Shown here piece after piece: positions 1 through 7,271 of a stretch of 17,824 nt of DNA. Positions within the stretch are counted from its first letter, which is position 1; the number at the start of each line of letters is the position of its first letter. The position numbers and the translations under genes were made by a program. This DNA comes from Bacillota bacterium (GTDB taxonomy: Bacteria; Bacillota; Clostridia; Peptostreptococcales; Anaerovoracaceae), in contig JAEDNK010000021.1 of assembly GCA_016302545.1 (NCBI GenBank), forward strand, positions 1-17,824, read 5' to 3'. The notes beneath the pieces were generated by a model that made no database searches, had not been told where the DNA came from, and saw only the letters and a program-made list of their open reading frames with translations.

Positions 1-676
1 TAATGACAAGTCCGCCGGTACTTACGCTGCTGAAGGTGGTTATGAGGGCATCGAACCAGTCAAGAGGTCCCAGAGCCAGCAGAATAAATTCAGCTGCGGT
101 AAAGCCAATGTATACCAGATAGAGGAATTTTCCCGTATCAGCGTACTTTGCGTCCAGCTTGGCAATTGTAGGTCCGGTAGTCTCTGCAGAAGCAATGGAT
201 TGACCGCTGATTCCCAGCGCCGGAAAAATGGATACGATCAACACCAGAATACCCATGCCGCCGAACCAGCTTGCCACGGCTTTCCACATCATTATGCACT
301 TAGGCATCTCGTTTATGTCAAAGACGGAGCAGCCGGTGGTTGTAAATCCGGCTACCGCTTCAAAAAACGAGCCGATGATGGTATAATCCATCCCGCAGAA
401 ATAAAAGGGAACAGCGCCCAGCAGTGAGCAGTAAACCCAGCTTATGCAGGCAATAAGCCAGCCTTCGTGAAATCTGAGACTGATTTTGTTGGTTCTGAGC
501 TGAGTGAGTACAACAAATCCTATTGAAATGCATACGATGGAGGTAAAAAACAGGGAGCCGGAGGCAGACCATTCCTCGAAGTGCATACCCACAGCGACGC
601 ACGGAAGCATTCCCAGTCCTGCCATGGAGGTGAGAAATCCAAGTATTTTGATGTAAACCCTATAGTTTATATGCAT
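1..676 (-). CDS. trkH: Trk-type potassium uptake membrane protein TrkH, second tandem copy (3' end beyond window)
   Basis: I read this frame directly on the reverse strand; it is open from ATG at 676 to the left edge (225 codons) and so represents about the N-terminal half of a protein of roughly 480 residues. TrkH/KtrB proteins are the K+-translocating subunits in the plasma membrane. They contain four pore repeats (M1-P-M2), each with a filter glycine. Visible here are the first filter loop (FTTTG), the family stretch FPALGISGQS, and the start of the second filter loop (SVSTGG). The first filter glycine is present, the state usually linked to K+ selectivity. The gene begins 19 bp after the stop of another complete trkH, which it clearly resembles, with a weak AGAGG ribosome binding site. 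It is probably the third gene of a trkA-trkH-trkH operon. Family assignment is secure; ion preference is inferred. Confidence 0.9.
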   Translation of the reverse strand, partial: MHINYRVYIKILGFLTSMAGLGMLPCVAVGMHFEEWSASGSLFFTSIVCISIGFVVLTQLRTNKISLRFHEGWLIACISWVYCSLLGAVPFYFCGMDYTIIGSFFEAVAGFTTTGCSVFDINEMPKCIMMWKAVASWFGGMGILVLIVSIFPALGISGQSIASAETTGPTIAKLDAKYADTGKFLYLVYIGFTAAEFILLALGPLDWFDALITTFSSVSTGGLVI

Positions 677-695
677 TTTAAACCTTTAAACCTCT

Positions 696-2168
696 CTAAA
701 CACGATTTGAATTCCAGTAGTACTTTGAAAACAGAGTGAACACGGTAAACAGCTCCAGCCTACCTGCAAGCATGAGGAAAGAGCAGACATATTTTGAAAA
801 GTCCGTAAGTCCCGCATAATTCATAGTCGGACCTACCAGATTAAATCCGGGTCCTATATTGCCCAGACAGCTGGCGGCTGCCGAAAGGGTAGAAACGAAA
901 TCCATGTTGTTAAAGGAAAGCAGCATGGTTCCCGCAAACAGTACCGCAATATATGTGAATACGAAGTTTGTTATCTTGATAACAACCTCCGCAGAAAGCT
1001 CTTTTCCGTTAAGGGAAAGAGACACCACTCTATTAGGATGTATTTTGAGTGAAAAGCTTCTCCTTAAAAGCTTAAGGCAGACAAGCATGCGCACGCACTT
1101 TATGCCGCCCCCGGTGGAGCCTGAACAGCCGCCGAAGAAGAACATGGCGAAAATAACCATCTTGGAGAAAGTAGGCCACAGGTCAAAATCGTCGGTGGCA
1201 TATCCGGTAGTTGTTGTGACGGAAGCTACCTGGAAAGCAGCGCTCAAAAGAGTGCCGCCTGCATGGCGGAAGCCGTCCATAATATTGTTATATATGAAAA
1301 TCGCCAGCGTGGCGACGCCCATTGCCGAAAGGTAAAATTTAGTTTCATCGTCGCGGAAAACGGTTTTAAGTCCGTGCTTCTGGATTATTCCCACATAGAA
1401 AAGATTGAAGTTCATTCCCGCAAGCACCATGAAGACGATTATAACAATCTGTATATACGGGCTGGTAAAGTGAGCAACACTGCTATTGTAGTTGGAAAAT
1501 CCGCCCGTGCCCACTGTCCCGAAGGTGTGGAGGAAGGCGTCATACCAGCTCATACCTCCAATCCTCAGCAGAATTGCTTCCGCAGCCGTAAGTCCTATAT
1601 ACAGCCTGTAAAGCCCTTTGGCAGTATCGGAAAAACGAGCGGTAACCTTATCCTTGATGGGTCCGGGTGTCTCGGCATAGGCCACCATCTGACCGCTTAT
1701 GCCAAGGGCAGGGAGCAGCGCCATTACAAAGACGACTATTCCCATGCCTCCCAGCCAGTGGGTAAAGGAACGCCAGAAAAGAATGGATTTGGGAAGAGCC
1801 TCTATATCGGACAGAATAGAAGCCCCTGTGGTGCTGAAGCCGGAACAGGACTCAAAAATTGCGTCTGCGAGGCTTGGAATGGCTCCGGAGATTACAAAAG
1901 GGGCTGCCCCGACAAGAGAACACACCAGCCATGTTAATGACACAACAAAAAACCCGTCTCTGGATTTAAAGTTTTCCGGAGAAGGTTTAATGATAATTCT
2001 TATCAGCATGCCTGCAAGGAGGCAGAAACATATGACTGAGCCAAAGGCTGCAGCAGATGTCTTTTCCCCGTAACACAGAGCCAATATGAAAGGTATGGTC
2101 ATGGCTGCCGCCAGAATCAGAAGCACAGCGCCCTGAATTCTGACAAAATCCTTATGCTTGCCGCGCAT
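696..2168 (-). CDS. trkH: Trk-type potassium uptake membrane protein TrkH
   Basis: Full-length, 490-residue, very hydrophobic K+ transporter subunit of the TrkH/KtrB family, acting in the cytoplasmic membrane. All four pore loops are visible: FSTTGAS (about 111-117), TVGTGGF (218-224), TTTTGY (318-323) and LGNIGPGF (435-442). Each keeps its filter glycine. The family C-terminal helix carries AGRLELFT near 468-475. The start is supported by an AAAGGAG ribosome binding site 6 bp upstream of the ATG. It lies 18 bp downstream of trkA, whose product is the cytoplasmic nucleotide-binding gating ring for this type of channel, and 19 bp upstream of a second trkH. Co-transcription from the promoter before trkA is likely. 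In known systems TrkA opens or closes the TrkH pore on ATP/ADP or NAD(H) binding; which ligand applies here cannot be read from sequence. Confidence 0.95.
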   Translation of the reverse strand: MRGKHKDFVRIQGAVLLILAAAMTIPFILALCYGEKTSAAAFGSVICFCLLAGMLIRIIIKPSPENFKSRDGFFVVSLTWLVCSLVGAAPFVISGAIPSLADAIFESCSGFSTTGASILSDIEALPKSILFWRSFTHWLGGMGIVVFVMALLPALGISGQMVAYAETPGPIKDKVTARFSDTAKGLYRLYIGLTAAEAILLRIGGMSWYDAFLHTFGTVGTGGFSNYNSSVAHFTSPYIQIVIIVFMVLAGMNFNLFYVGIIQKHGLKTVFRDDETKFYLSAMGVATLAIFIYNNIMDGFRHAGGTLLSAAFQVASVTTTTGYATDDFDLWPTFSKMVIFAMFFFGGCSGSTGGGIKCVRMLVCLKLLRRSFSLKIHPNRVVSLSLNGKELSAEVVIKITNFVFTYIAVLFAGTMLLSFNNMDFVSTLSAAASCLGNIGPGFNLVGPTMNYAGLTDFSKYVCSFLMLAGRLELFTVFTLFSKYYWNSNRV

Positions 2169-2186
2169 TGCAAGCTCCTTTCTGCA

Positions 2187-3545
2187 TTACAAGAATGCTT
2201 TTTTAGCCGTAAACAGCTTTTCAAGTTCGCCGATATCCGTAAGAAGACAGAAGATAGTAACCTTATCGTCCTCCAAAATTTTAGTATCGCCGTTTGGAAT
2301 TATAACCTGCTGACCTCTGTGAATTGCGGCGATAAGAACACCGTCGGGAAGATCCACATCCTTGAGAGGAACATTTGCCAGCTTCATATCGTTTGAGGCA
2401 ATAATCTCCATAATCTCTGCCTGACCCTGAATGAGCAGGGAGGCGATGATTTTCTTTGAACCCTGAATATATCTGAGGATGGTACTCGCCACTATATCAA
2501 GAGGGTTAAGGGCCATGTCGATGCCCATCTTCTCGATGAGGTCCTTGTAGCTTTGGTGGCTGACCTTGGATATAACATCCTCTACGCCCCGCTGCTTTGC
2601 AATCAGGGCTAAAAGCAGGTTTTCCTCGTCAAATCCCGTAGCGGCGACAAAGGCGTCCATTTCGTCCAGGTTTTCCTCTTCCAGAAGGGTGGTGTCGGTA
2701 GCGTCTCCGTGGAGCACCATAACATCGTCAAGATGAGTGGAAAGGTAATAGCAGCGCTCCTTGCTCTTTTCGATGAGCTTTACGGCAATACCGAACTCAG
2801 CCAGCTTTCCTGCAAGGTAAAAACCGGTCTTTCCTCCGCCTATAATCATAGCTTTCTGGAGATTGGTATATTTTCCTTTTTCGTGAACCTTCTTGTGGAG
2901 CTCGACGATTTCTGATTTTTCTCCGATGAGGTAAAGGGTATCGTGGTCGTCGATTACGGTTTTGCCGTGAGGAATGATAATCTTGCCGTTTCTGGAAATA
3001 GCCACCACCAGCATATTAGGCAGCACCTTGCTGACTTCCACCATGGAAAGCCCCACAAGTTTTTTGTATTTCTGCACTTTAAACTGTACCAGCGAAACCT
3101 TGCCGCTTGAAAAAATTCCGTTGGTCAGCGTATATTTTTCCACGAGATACTTGTATATTTCCTTGGTGATGGAAAGGTCAGGATTTACGATATGGTCTAT
3201 GTTCATGGTCTCCATGATGAAGTCCATCTGATTCATGTGCTCAGGGTCGCGGACTCTGGCGATGACTTTGGAGCAGCCAAGCTTTTTAGCAAAGGCGGCC
3301 ACTACGATATTCTGCTCGTCGCTGTCGGTACAGGCGATGAGAAAATCAAAGTTTCCGATACCTCTTTCCTTAAGCAGGCTTATCTGCTTGGCGTTTCCCG
3401 CTACGGTCATAACATCGTACTGCTGCCCTATCTTGTTGAGGACAGACTCGTTTACATCGAATACTGTTATAGCATGGTCTCCGCCTACCAGAGCGTTGAT
3501 TACCTTAAGACCAAGTTTACCTGCCCCTACAATTGCAATCCTCAT
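2187..3545 (-). CDS. trkA: Trk system potassium uptake regulatory protein TrkA
   Basis: Cytoplasmic regulatory subunit of the Trk K+ uptake system, 452 residues, close to the usual length of the two-repeat TrkA form. It contains two tandem RCK_N (Rossmann)-RCK_C modules. The first has a GAGKLG nucleotide-binding turn at residues 7-12 with an acidic residue (D30) ending strand beta-2. The second has GGGKTG at 236-241 with E259 in the corresponding place. Each is followed by a TrkA_C-like segment (about 145-225 and 375-450). Both nucleotide sites look intact. As first gene of the minus-strand operon it is followed closely by two trkH genes. A sigma-A-like promoter with -35 at 3614-3619 and -10 at 3592-3597 drives it, diverging from the hydrolase on the other strand. 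Function is secure from family membership and gene order. Confidence 0.95.
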   Translation of the reverse strand: MRIAIVGAGKLGLKVINALVGGDHAITVFDVNESVLNKIGQQYDVMTVAGNAKQISLLKERGIGNFDFLIACTDSDEQNIVVAAFAKKLGCSKVIARVRDPEHMNQMDFIMETMNIDHIVNPDLSITKEIYKYLVEKYTLTNGIFSSGKVSLVQFKVQKYKKLVGLSMVEVSKVLPNMLVVAISRNGKIIIPHGKTVIDDHDTLYLIGEKSEIVELHKKVHEKGKYTNLQKAMIIGGGKTGFYLAGKLAEFGIAVKLIEKSKERCYYLSTHLDDVMVLHGDATDTTLLEEENLDEMDAFVAATGFDEENLLLALIAKQRGVEDVISKVSHQSYKDLIEKMGIDMALNPLDIVASTILRYIQGSKKIIASLLIQGQAEIMEIIASNDMKLANVPLKDVDLPDGVLIAAIHRGQQVIIPNGDTKILEDDKVTIFCLLTDIGELEKLFTAKKAFL

Positions 3546-3591
3546 AATTTAACATACCTCGAAAATTATTTTAATTTTAAATGTACATTTC

Positions 3592-3619
3592 ATTGTACCA
3601 CATTATATAAAATTTGCAA
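3592..3619 (-). promoter_or_regulatory. Sigma-A-like promoter for trkA operon
   Basis: On the minus strand, TTGCAA (3614-3619) is followed after 16 bp by TACAAT (3592-3597), about 46 bp upstream of the trkA start. The -35 hexamer is self-complementary and is the same six bases used by the promoter of the plus-strand hydrolase gene. Confidence 0.6.
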
Positions 3620-3642
3620 GTGTGCTGCTTTTATTGTACAAT
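3614..3642 (+). promoter_or_regulatory. Sigma-A-like promoter for the hydrolase-HAD gene pair
   Basis: TTGCAA (3614-3619), 17 bp spacer, TACAAT (3637-3642). The predicted transcription start near 3649 leaves a leader of about 35 bases before the GTG start at 3684. The -10 lies in a short palindrome ATTGTACAAT (3633-3642). Confidence 0.65.
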
Positions 3643-3683
3643 ATAAAGAAAAAATTATTTATGTTTTTCAGGGAGAATAAAAA

Positions 3684-4274
3684 GTGAAGATAAAAAGATT
3701 TGTAGGCGGAAGTCTTGAAAGCAACGGTTATATCATCAGCAATTGGGAAAAAGGCGGCTGCTATATCATAGACCCGGGCTATGAGCCTAAGAAATTTATA
3801 GATTATGTGGAAAAGGAGGGTCTCAGCCTGCTGGGCGTCATCCTCACTCATCATCATCACGACCATGTGGGAGGTGCAGCCAAAATAAGAGATTACTTCG
3901 GAGCCCCTGTAATGATGCATGAGACGGATGCCCATGTATACAAGGGGGAAGTAGACAGACAGCTTAAGGACGGCGATGTGCTGGACCTTGACGGAGAAGC
4001 CTTGAAGATTTTTCACACGCCGGGGCATACGAGAGGTTCTGTCTGCATACTTTCCGAAAAGAGCAAAGTGGTGTTTACGGGAGATACCATTTTTGATACC
4101 GACCTTGGGAGGACGGATCTGGCAGACGGTTCGCCGCGTGATATGGCGGAATCCTGCCGCAATGTAATAGACAAGTGGTCCAACGAATATACCATTTATC
4201 CGGGACATGACGGCTCCGCCACCATGAAGCAGGTGAGAAAGTATAATCAGGAGTTTCTGGATTGTCTGAAATAG
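3684..4274 (+). CDS. MBL-fold metallo-hydrolase, glyoxalase II-like
   Basis: Small (196-residue) soluble hydrolase of the metallo-beta-lactamase superfamily, closest in layout to the short glyoxalase II-like proteins common in Firmicutes (YqgX type). The dinuclear metal site is complete: H56-x-H58-x-D60-H61 in a THHHHDHVGG motif, H115 in HTPGHT, bridging D134 in FTGDT, and H175 in YPGHD. It lacks the separate C-terminal substrate domain of classical glyoxalase II, so hydrolysis of S-lactoylglutathione specifically should not be assumed; a thioester or similar small ester is a fair guess. The GTG start is chosen because an AGGGAG ribosome binding site (3670-3675) sits 8 bases upstream. The HAD phosphatase gene follows within 25 bases, so the two are probably co-transcribed. 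Confidence 0.88.
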   Translation: MKIKRFVGGSLESNGYIISNWEKGGCYIIDPGYEPKKFIDYVEKEGLSLLGVILTHHHHDHVGGAAKIRDYFGAPVMMHETDAHVYKGEVDRQLKDGDVLDLDGEALKIFHTPGHTRGSVCILSEKSKVVFTGDTIFDTDLGRTDLADGSPRDMAESCRNVIDKWSNEYTIYPGHDGSATMKQVRKYNQEFLDCLK

Positions 4275-4296
4275 CAATAAAAGGGGGATTTTGAGA

Positions 4297-5193
4297 GTGG
4301 ATATTTTTAAATTAAAAGGCTCGCCCGGACTGGATAAAATAAAGCTTATTGCTCTCGACCTTGACGGGACCACTCTGACCCGAAACGGTCTGACACGCCG
4401 TACCAAAGAAACGCTGGAGGAAGTAATAGCTCGTGGCTTAGATGTGGTTATCGCCACGGGAAGACCTTATTCTGCATTGCCGGAGCAGGTGAAAGCCATA
4501 AAAGGACTTGAGTATGTGATAATTTCCAACGGCGCACACATAGTAAGGCCCCTTACGGGAGAGTTTCTGTATTCAAATTATGCGGACAGAGACGCAATTT
4601 TGCGGGTGCGGGATATGCTTATGGAGAAAGCTTTTCCCGTGGAGGTGTTCACCGAGGGCAGAGCCTATGTTGACAGGGAGCTTTACGAGGATGTAAAAAA
4701 GCACGGTTCCTCTTATCTGTCAGCCAAATACATATTGCGCACCAGAGAGCCGGTAGATGGAATTTATGACTTCTGGCTGAAGCACGCCGATTCAATAGAG
4801 AATGTGAATATTCAGTTTGAGTTTCAGAAGGACAAAGCTGAAATGAAGGCTGCTTTAGAAAAAGCTGAAGGCATAACTCTCACATCCTCCACCTATCATA
4901 ATCTGGAGGTGGGAGGCGAGACTACCAGTAAGGCCTCAGCCCTCTGGCAGCTATGCCGTATGAAAGGCTTGACAATGGAGAATGTTATGGCCTTCGGGGA
5001 CAGCCCAAATGACGGTACTATGATAAGAGAGGCCGGTATTGGTGTGGCTATGGAAAACGCCACTGCAGACATCCTTGAGGATGCTGACATTACGGCACCG
5101 TCAAACGATGATGAAGGGGTGGCATACACTTTGCGCATGCTCCTTCTGGGCGGAAAGGACCCTTTTATGCAAAATTTTCTGACCAATGGCTGA
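4297..5193 (+). CDS. Cof-type HAD-superfamily phosphatase
   Basis: Cytoplasmic haloacid-dehalogenase family phosphatase of the Cof (IIB cap) type, 298 residues. Motifs in order: nucleophile and acid D21/D23 in LDLDGT; motif II threonine T54 in VVIATGRP; motif III lysine K212 in GETTSKASAL; motif IV D235 and D239 in FGDSPND. The cap domain lies between about residues 80 and 195. Such enzymes dephosphorylate sugar phosphates, flavin or cofactor precursors; the substrate cannot be read from sequence. I place the start at GTG 4297, 9 bases after an AGGGGG ribosome binding site (4282-4287), rather than at in-frame TTG 4291, which would be only 3 bases away. It follows the metallo-hydrolase gene within 25 bases and is closed by a hairpin terminator at 5266-5301. 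Confidence 0.9.
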   Translation: MDIFKLKGSPGLDKIKLIALDLDGTTLTRNGLTRRTKETLEEVIARGLDVVIATGRPYSALPEQVKAIKGLEYVIISNGAHIVRPLTGEFLYSNYADRDAILRVRDMLMEKAFPVEVFTEGRAYVDRELYEDVKKHGSSYLSAKYILRTREPVDGIYDFWLKHADSIENVNIQFEFQKDKAEMKAALEKAEGITLTSSTYHNLEVGGETTSKASALWQLCRMKGLTMENVMAFGDSPNDGTMIREAGIGVAMENATADILEDADITAPSNDDEGVAYTLRMLLLGGKDPFMQNFLTNG

Positions 5194-5401
5194 AACCCGC
5201 ATAAAAAATACCTAAATGAGAAAAAGTAATCCCGCTAAAACCGGGAATTGTATATGAACATTGAGAAAACACCGATTTCGCCGCAGGTTTCGGTGTTTTT
5301 TGTCGGTTCGGGCTGGCACTTTTTCCGATTTTGCTTTTAGTTTCAATGGTTTGCGGGTTTCGCACGAAAAAAATGCATAAAACCCCCGGACAGATTTCCA
5401 C
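5194..5401. other. Non-coding intergenic stretch with several hairpins
   Basis: No credible gene is seen between the HAD phosphatase and the polymerase promoter. The stretch holds a short hairpin (TCCCG 5230-5234 with CGGGA 5242-5246), the terminator at 5266-5301, and another inverted repeat (GGGTTT 5355-5360 with AAACCC 5380-5385, plus inner GCA/TGC). The predicted ORFs on the minus strand here have no recognisable features. Confidence 0.5.
5266..5301 (+). terminator. Intrinsic terminator after the HAD phosphatase
   Basis: A 10-bp perfect inverted repeat, AAAACACCGA (5266-5275) and TCGGTGTTTT (5290-5299), with a 14-base loop. The T-run at 5296-5301 overlaps the 3' arm. It lies 72 bases after the stop codon. 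Confidence 0.7.
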
Positions 5402-5430
5402 TTGCCAAAAGAACATTTGTTCGATATAAT
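5402..5430 (+). promoter_or_regulatory. Sigma-A promoter with embedded LexA (SOS) operator
   Basis: TTGCCA (5402-5407), 17-bp spacer, TATAAT (5425-5430). The spacer contains GAAC-ATTT-GTTC (5411-5422), an exact match to the GAAC-N4-GTTC core of the Firmicutes LexA/DinR box, placed so that bound LexA would block RNA polymerase. It directly precedes a translesion polymerase gene, a classic SOS target. Confidence 0.85.
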
Positions 5431-5482
5431 GTAACCAGGAGGCAAAAGAAGTTGCCTGACAAAAGCAGGGGAGGCAAAAACA

Positions 5483-6790
5483 ATGAGCAGCCACAAGATC
5501 AGCAATATCGACAGCGGTGCAGAAGAAAAGGGAGAAAACAGAACATACATGTGCATAGATTTAAAATCATTTTATGCGTCGGTGGAGTGTGCGGAGCGGG
5601 GGCTGGATCCTTTCACAACCAACCTTGTGGTGGCAGACCCGGAGAGAACGGATAAGACCATATGCCTTGCAGTGTCTCCCGCAATGAAAAAGCTGGGAGT
5701 GCCGGGAAGGTGCCGAGTATTCGAAATTCCCAAAGGTATAAACTACATAAGGGCGAGACCCAGAATGCAGCTTTATATCGACTACTCTGCGGATATATAC
5801 GAAATCTATCTGAGATATATAGACAAAAGCGATATACATGTCTACTCCATTGATGAGGTGTTCATGGATGTGACCGACTATCTGGGTTTATACGGAATGA
5901 GTCCGCGGCAGCTGGCACAGACCATAATGGATAAAATTATGAAGGAAAAAAAGATAAGCGCAGCCTGCGGCATAGGCACCAACCTCTATCTTGCCAAGGT
6001 GGCTCTGGACATTACAGCCAAACACTCCGCAAATCACATAGGAATTCTTGATGAAAACGATTACAGAGATACGCTCTGGGAACACAGACCGCTGACAGAC
6101 TTCTGGCGCATAGGAAAGGGCATTTCGGAGAGACTGGCAAAATACGGCATATATACCATGAAACAGATAGCGCAGGCAGATCCGAAAATGCTGTATAAGG
6201 TTTTCGGTGTAGATGCGGAGCTAATAATAGACCACGCTTGGGGAAGGGAAACTGTAACGATGGACGACATCAAAGCATACAAGCCCAAAGCTCACAGTAT
6301 GAGCAGCGGTCAGGTGCTGGCCGAAGACTATACCTATGATAAAGCAAAGCTGGTGATGTGTGAGATGACCGATGGGTTGTGTCTTGAACTGGCATCAAAG
6401 GGTCTGGTTACAGATTCGGTACACCTTTATGTGGGATATTCCAAGAGAGAAGGTCTGCCCTCGGCAAGAGGAACCATAGGGCTGCCCTTTGCCACCGCTT
6501 CGCCGAAGCTCATAGTAGAGCACGCAGGCAGGCTCTTTGAAAGAATAGTCAGCAGGCACGCTATGGTAAAACGACTGACCCTGACCTTTAACAATACGGT
6601 AAGCGACGGATGCCTTCAGCTAAACATGTTTACCGAAAGCAGGGAAAGCGAGGAGGAAAAACAGATGATGAATGCTGTGGCAGACATAAAGCAAAAGTAC
6701 GGTAAGAACTCCATATTTAAAGCCATGGATCTGGAAGAGGGCGCTACGGCCATAGAAAGAAACGGACAGATCGGAGGCCATCGGGCATGA
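5483..6790 (+). CDS. Y-family translesion DNA polymerase, UmuC/YqjW (PolY2)-like
   Basis: Error-prone polymerase that copies past DNA lesions, 435 residues, longer than DinB and typical of the UvrX/YqjW group of Firmicutes. The palm catalytic acids are D26 (IDLKSFYASVE) and D124-E125 (SIDEVFMD), and Y31 sits at the steric-gate position, as in UmuC. A clamp-binding-like motif QLNMF is at 379-383, matching the QLNLF motif of UmuC. The ATG at 5483 has a GGGGAGG ribosome binding site 8 bases upstream; about 22 residues precede the catalytic domain. The stop overlaps the start of a YolD-like gene (ATGA), the same pairing as yqjW-yqjX in B. subtilis. Regulation by LexA is indicated by the operator in its promoter. 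Because the pair does not resemble pol IV, I give no dinB symbol. Confidence 0.92.
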   Translation: MSSHKISNIDSGAEEKGENRTYMCIDLKSFYASVECAERGLDPFTTNLVVADPERTDKTICLAVSPAMKKLGVPGRCRVFEIPKGINYIRARPRMQLYIDYSADIYEIYLRYIDKSDIHVYSIDEVFMDVTDYLGLYGMSPRQLAQTIMDKIMKEKKISAACGIGTNLYLAKVALDITAKHSANHIGILDENDYRDTLWEHRPLTDFWRIGKGISERLAKYGIYTMKQIAQADPKMLYKVFGVDAELIIDHAWGRETVTMDDIKAYKPKAHSMSSGQVLAEDYTYDKAKLVMCEMTDGLCLELASKGLVTDSVHLYVGYSKREGLPSARGTIGLPFATASPKLIVEHAGRLFERIVSRHAMVKRLTLTFNNTVSDGCLQLNMFTESRESEEEKQMMNAVADIKQKYGKNSIFKAMDLEEGATAIERNGQIGGHRA

Positions 6791-7095
6791 ACAGACAGGA
6801 CAGAGCCAAGCAGTTCATGCCCTTTGCCGCCCTTAAAGGTTATGAAGAAGCGCTGAGAAAGCGAGAAAACAGTCCCCAGCCCCGCATCCTGCTGGGGGAA
6901 GACGGAGCGGAGGAGCTGGATAGAAAGCTCCGGAGCCTTTCGGTGGGAAGCACTGCAAGGGTCAGACATTACCGCAGAAGGTGCTATGTCATCACTGAAG
7001 GCGTGGTCAGCGGCATCATAAAGGACAGGGGGCTGCTGCGAATCGGCAGCGAAGACATAAAATACAGCGACATTATAGAACTGGACATATTGTAG
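6787..7095 (+). CDS. YolD-like protein, partner of the Y-family polymerase
   Basis: Small protein of 102 residues in the YolD-like family. The hallmark N-terminal motif is present: DRAKQFMPFAALKGYEEAL at residues 5-23. The rest is basic and predicted beta-rich. The gene starts inside the polymerase stop codon (ATGA overlap), so translation is almost certainly coupled. YolD-like genes accompany UvrX/YqjW polymerases in Bacillus, and they have been proposed as functional counterparts of UmuD. That role is inference from gene pairing, since no UmuD-like protease motif is visible. A probable intrinsic terminator follows at 7126-7149. Confidence 0.85.
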   Translation: MNRQDRAKQFMPFAALKGYEEALRKRENSPQPRILLGEDGAEELDRKLRSLSVGSTARVRHYRRRCYVITEGVVSGIIKDRGLLRIGSEDIKYSDIIELDIL

Positions 7096-7124
7096 AGTAC
7101 AGATGGTACAGATTGTAGAATACA
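7089..7124. repeat. Nested short direct repeats at the yolD-like gene's end
   Basis: ATTGTAGAGTACA (7089-7101) recurs as ATTGTAGAATACA (7112-7124), 12 of 13 matching with a 23-bp period. Between and overlapping them GTACAGAT occurs twice (7097-7104, 7106-7113) with a 9-bp period. The first unit contains the stop codon of the YolD-like gene. Confidence 0.6.
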
Positions 7125-7125
7125 T

Positions 7126-7149
7126 AGCCGGCATATGATGTCGCTTTTT
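7126..7149 (+). terminator. Probable intrinsic terminator after the polymerase unit
   Basis: An 8-bp stem, AGC-(bulged C)-GGCAT (7126-7134) pairing with ATGTCGCT (7138-7145, one G-U pair), closes a three-base loop. The arm runs into five T (7145-7149). It lies 31 bases after the YolD-like stop codon and before the next promoter. Confidence 0.6.
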
Positions 7150-7179
7150 GCATGTAAATACACAATCTTCAATAACATG

Positions 7180-7208
7180 TTGACAGCTAGAGTAATATAA
7201 TGTAAAAT
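7180..7208 (+). promoter_or_regulatory. Sigma-A promoter for yraN-comM-dprA operon
   Basis: Consensus TTGACA (7180-7185), 17-bp spacer, TAAAAT (7203-7208). A TATAAT also occurs at 7196-7201 but is too close to the -35. The predicted start near 7215 leaves a leader of about 57 bases before yraN. Confidence 0.7.
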
Positions 7209-7271
7209 TGTAAATAATTCCTAAATCGGAATTGAGTATTTCATAAATCTTACGGGGGAAAGAGGTGAGAG

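Noticed and set aside
859..2073. Plus-strand frames opposite trkH
   Set aside because: They are antisense to a complete TrkH with all four filter loops and show no family features.
4291..4296. TTG start for the HAD phosphatase
   Set aside because: It is only 3 bases from the ribosome binding site, whereas GTG two codons later has normal 9-base spacing.
3603..4457. 284-codon open frame on the minus strand
   Set aside because: It lies antisense to the metallo-hydrolase and the start of the HAD phosphatase, both of which have complete catalytic motifs. Its translation is low-complexity and matches no family I know.
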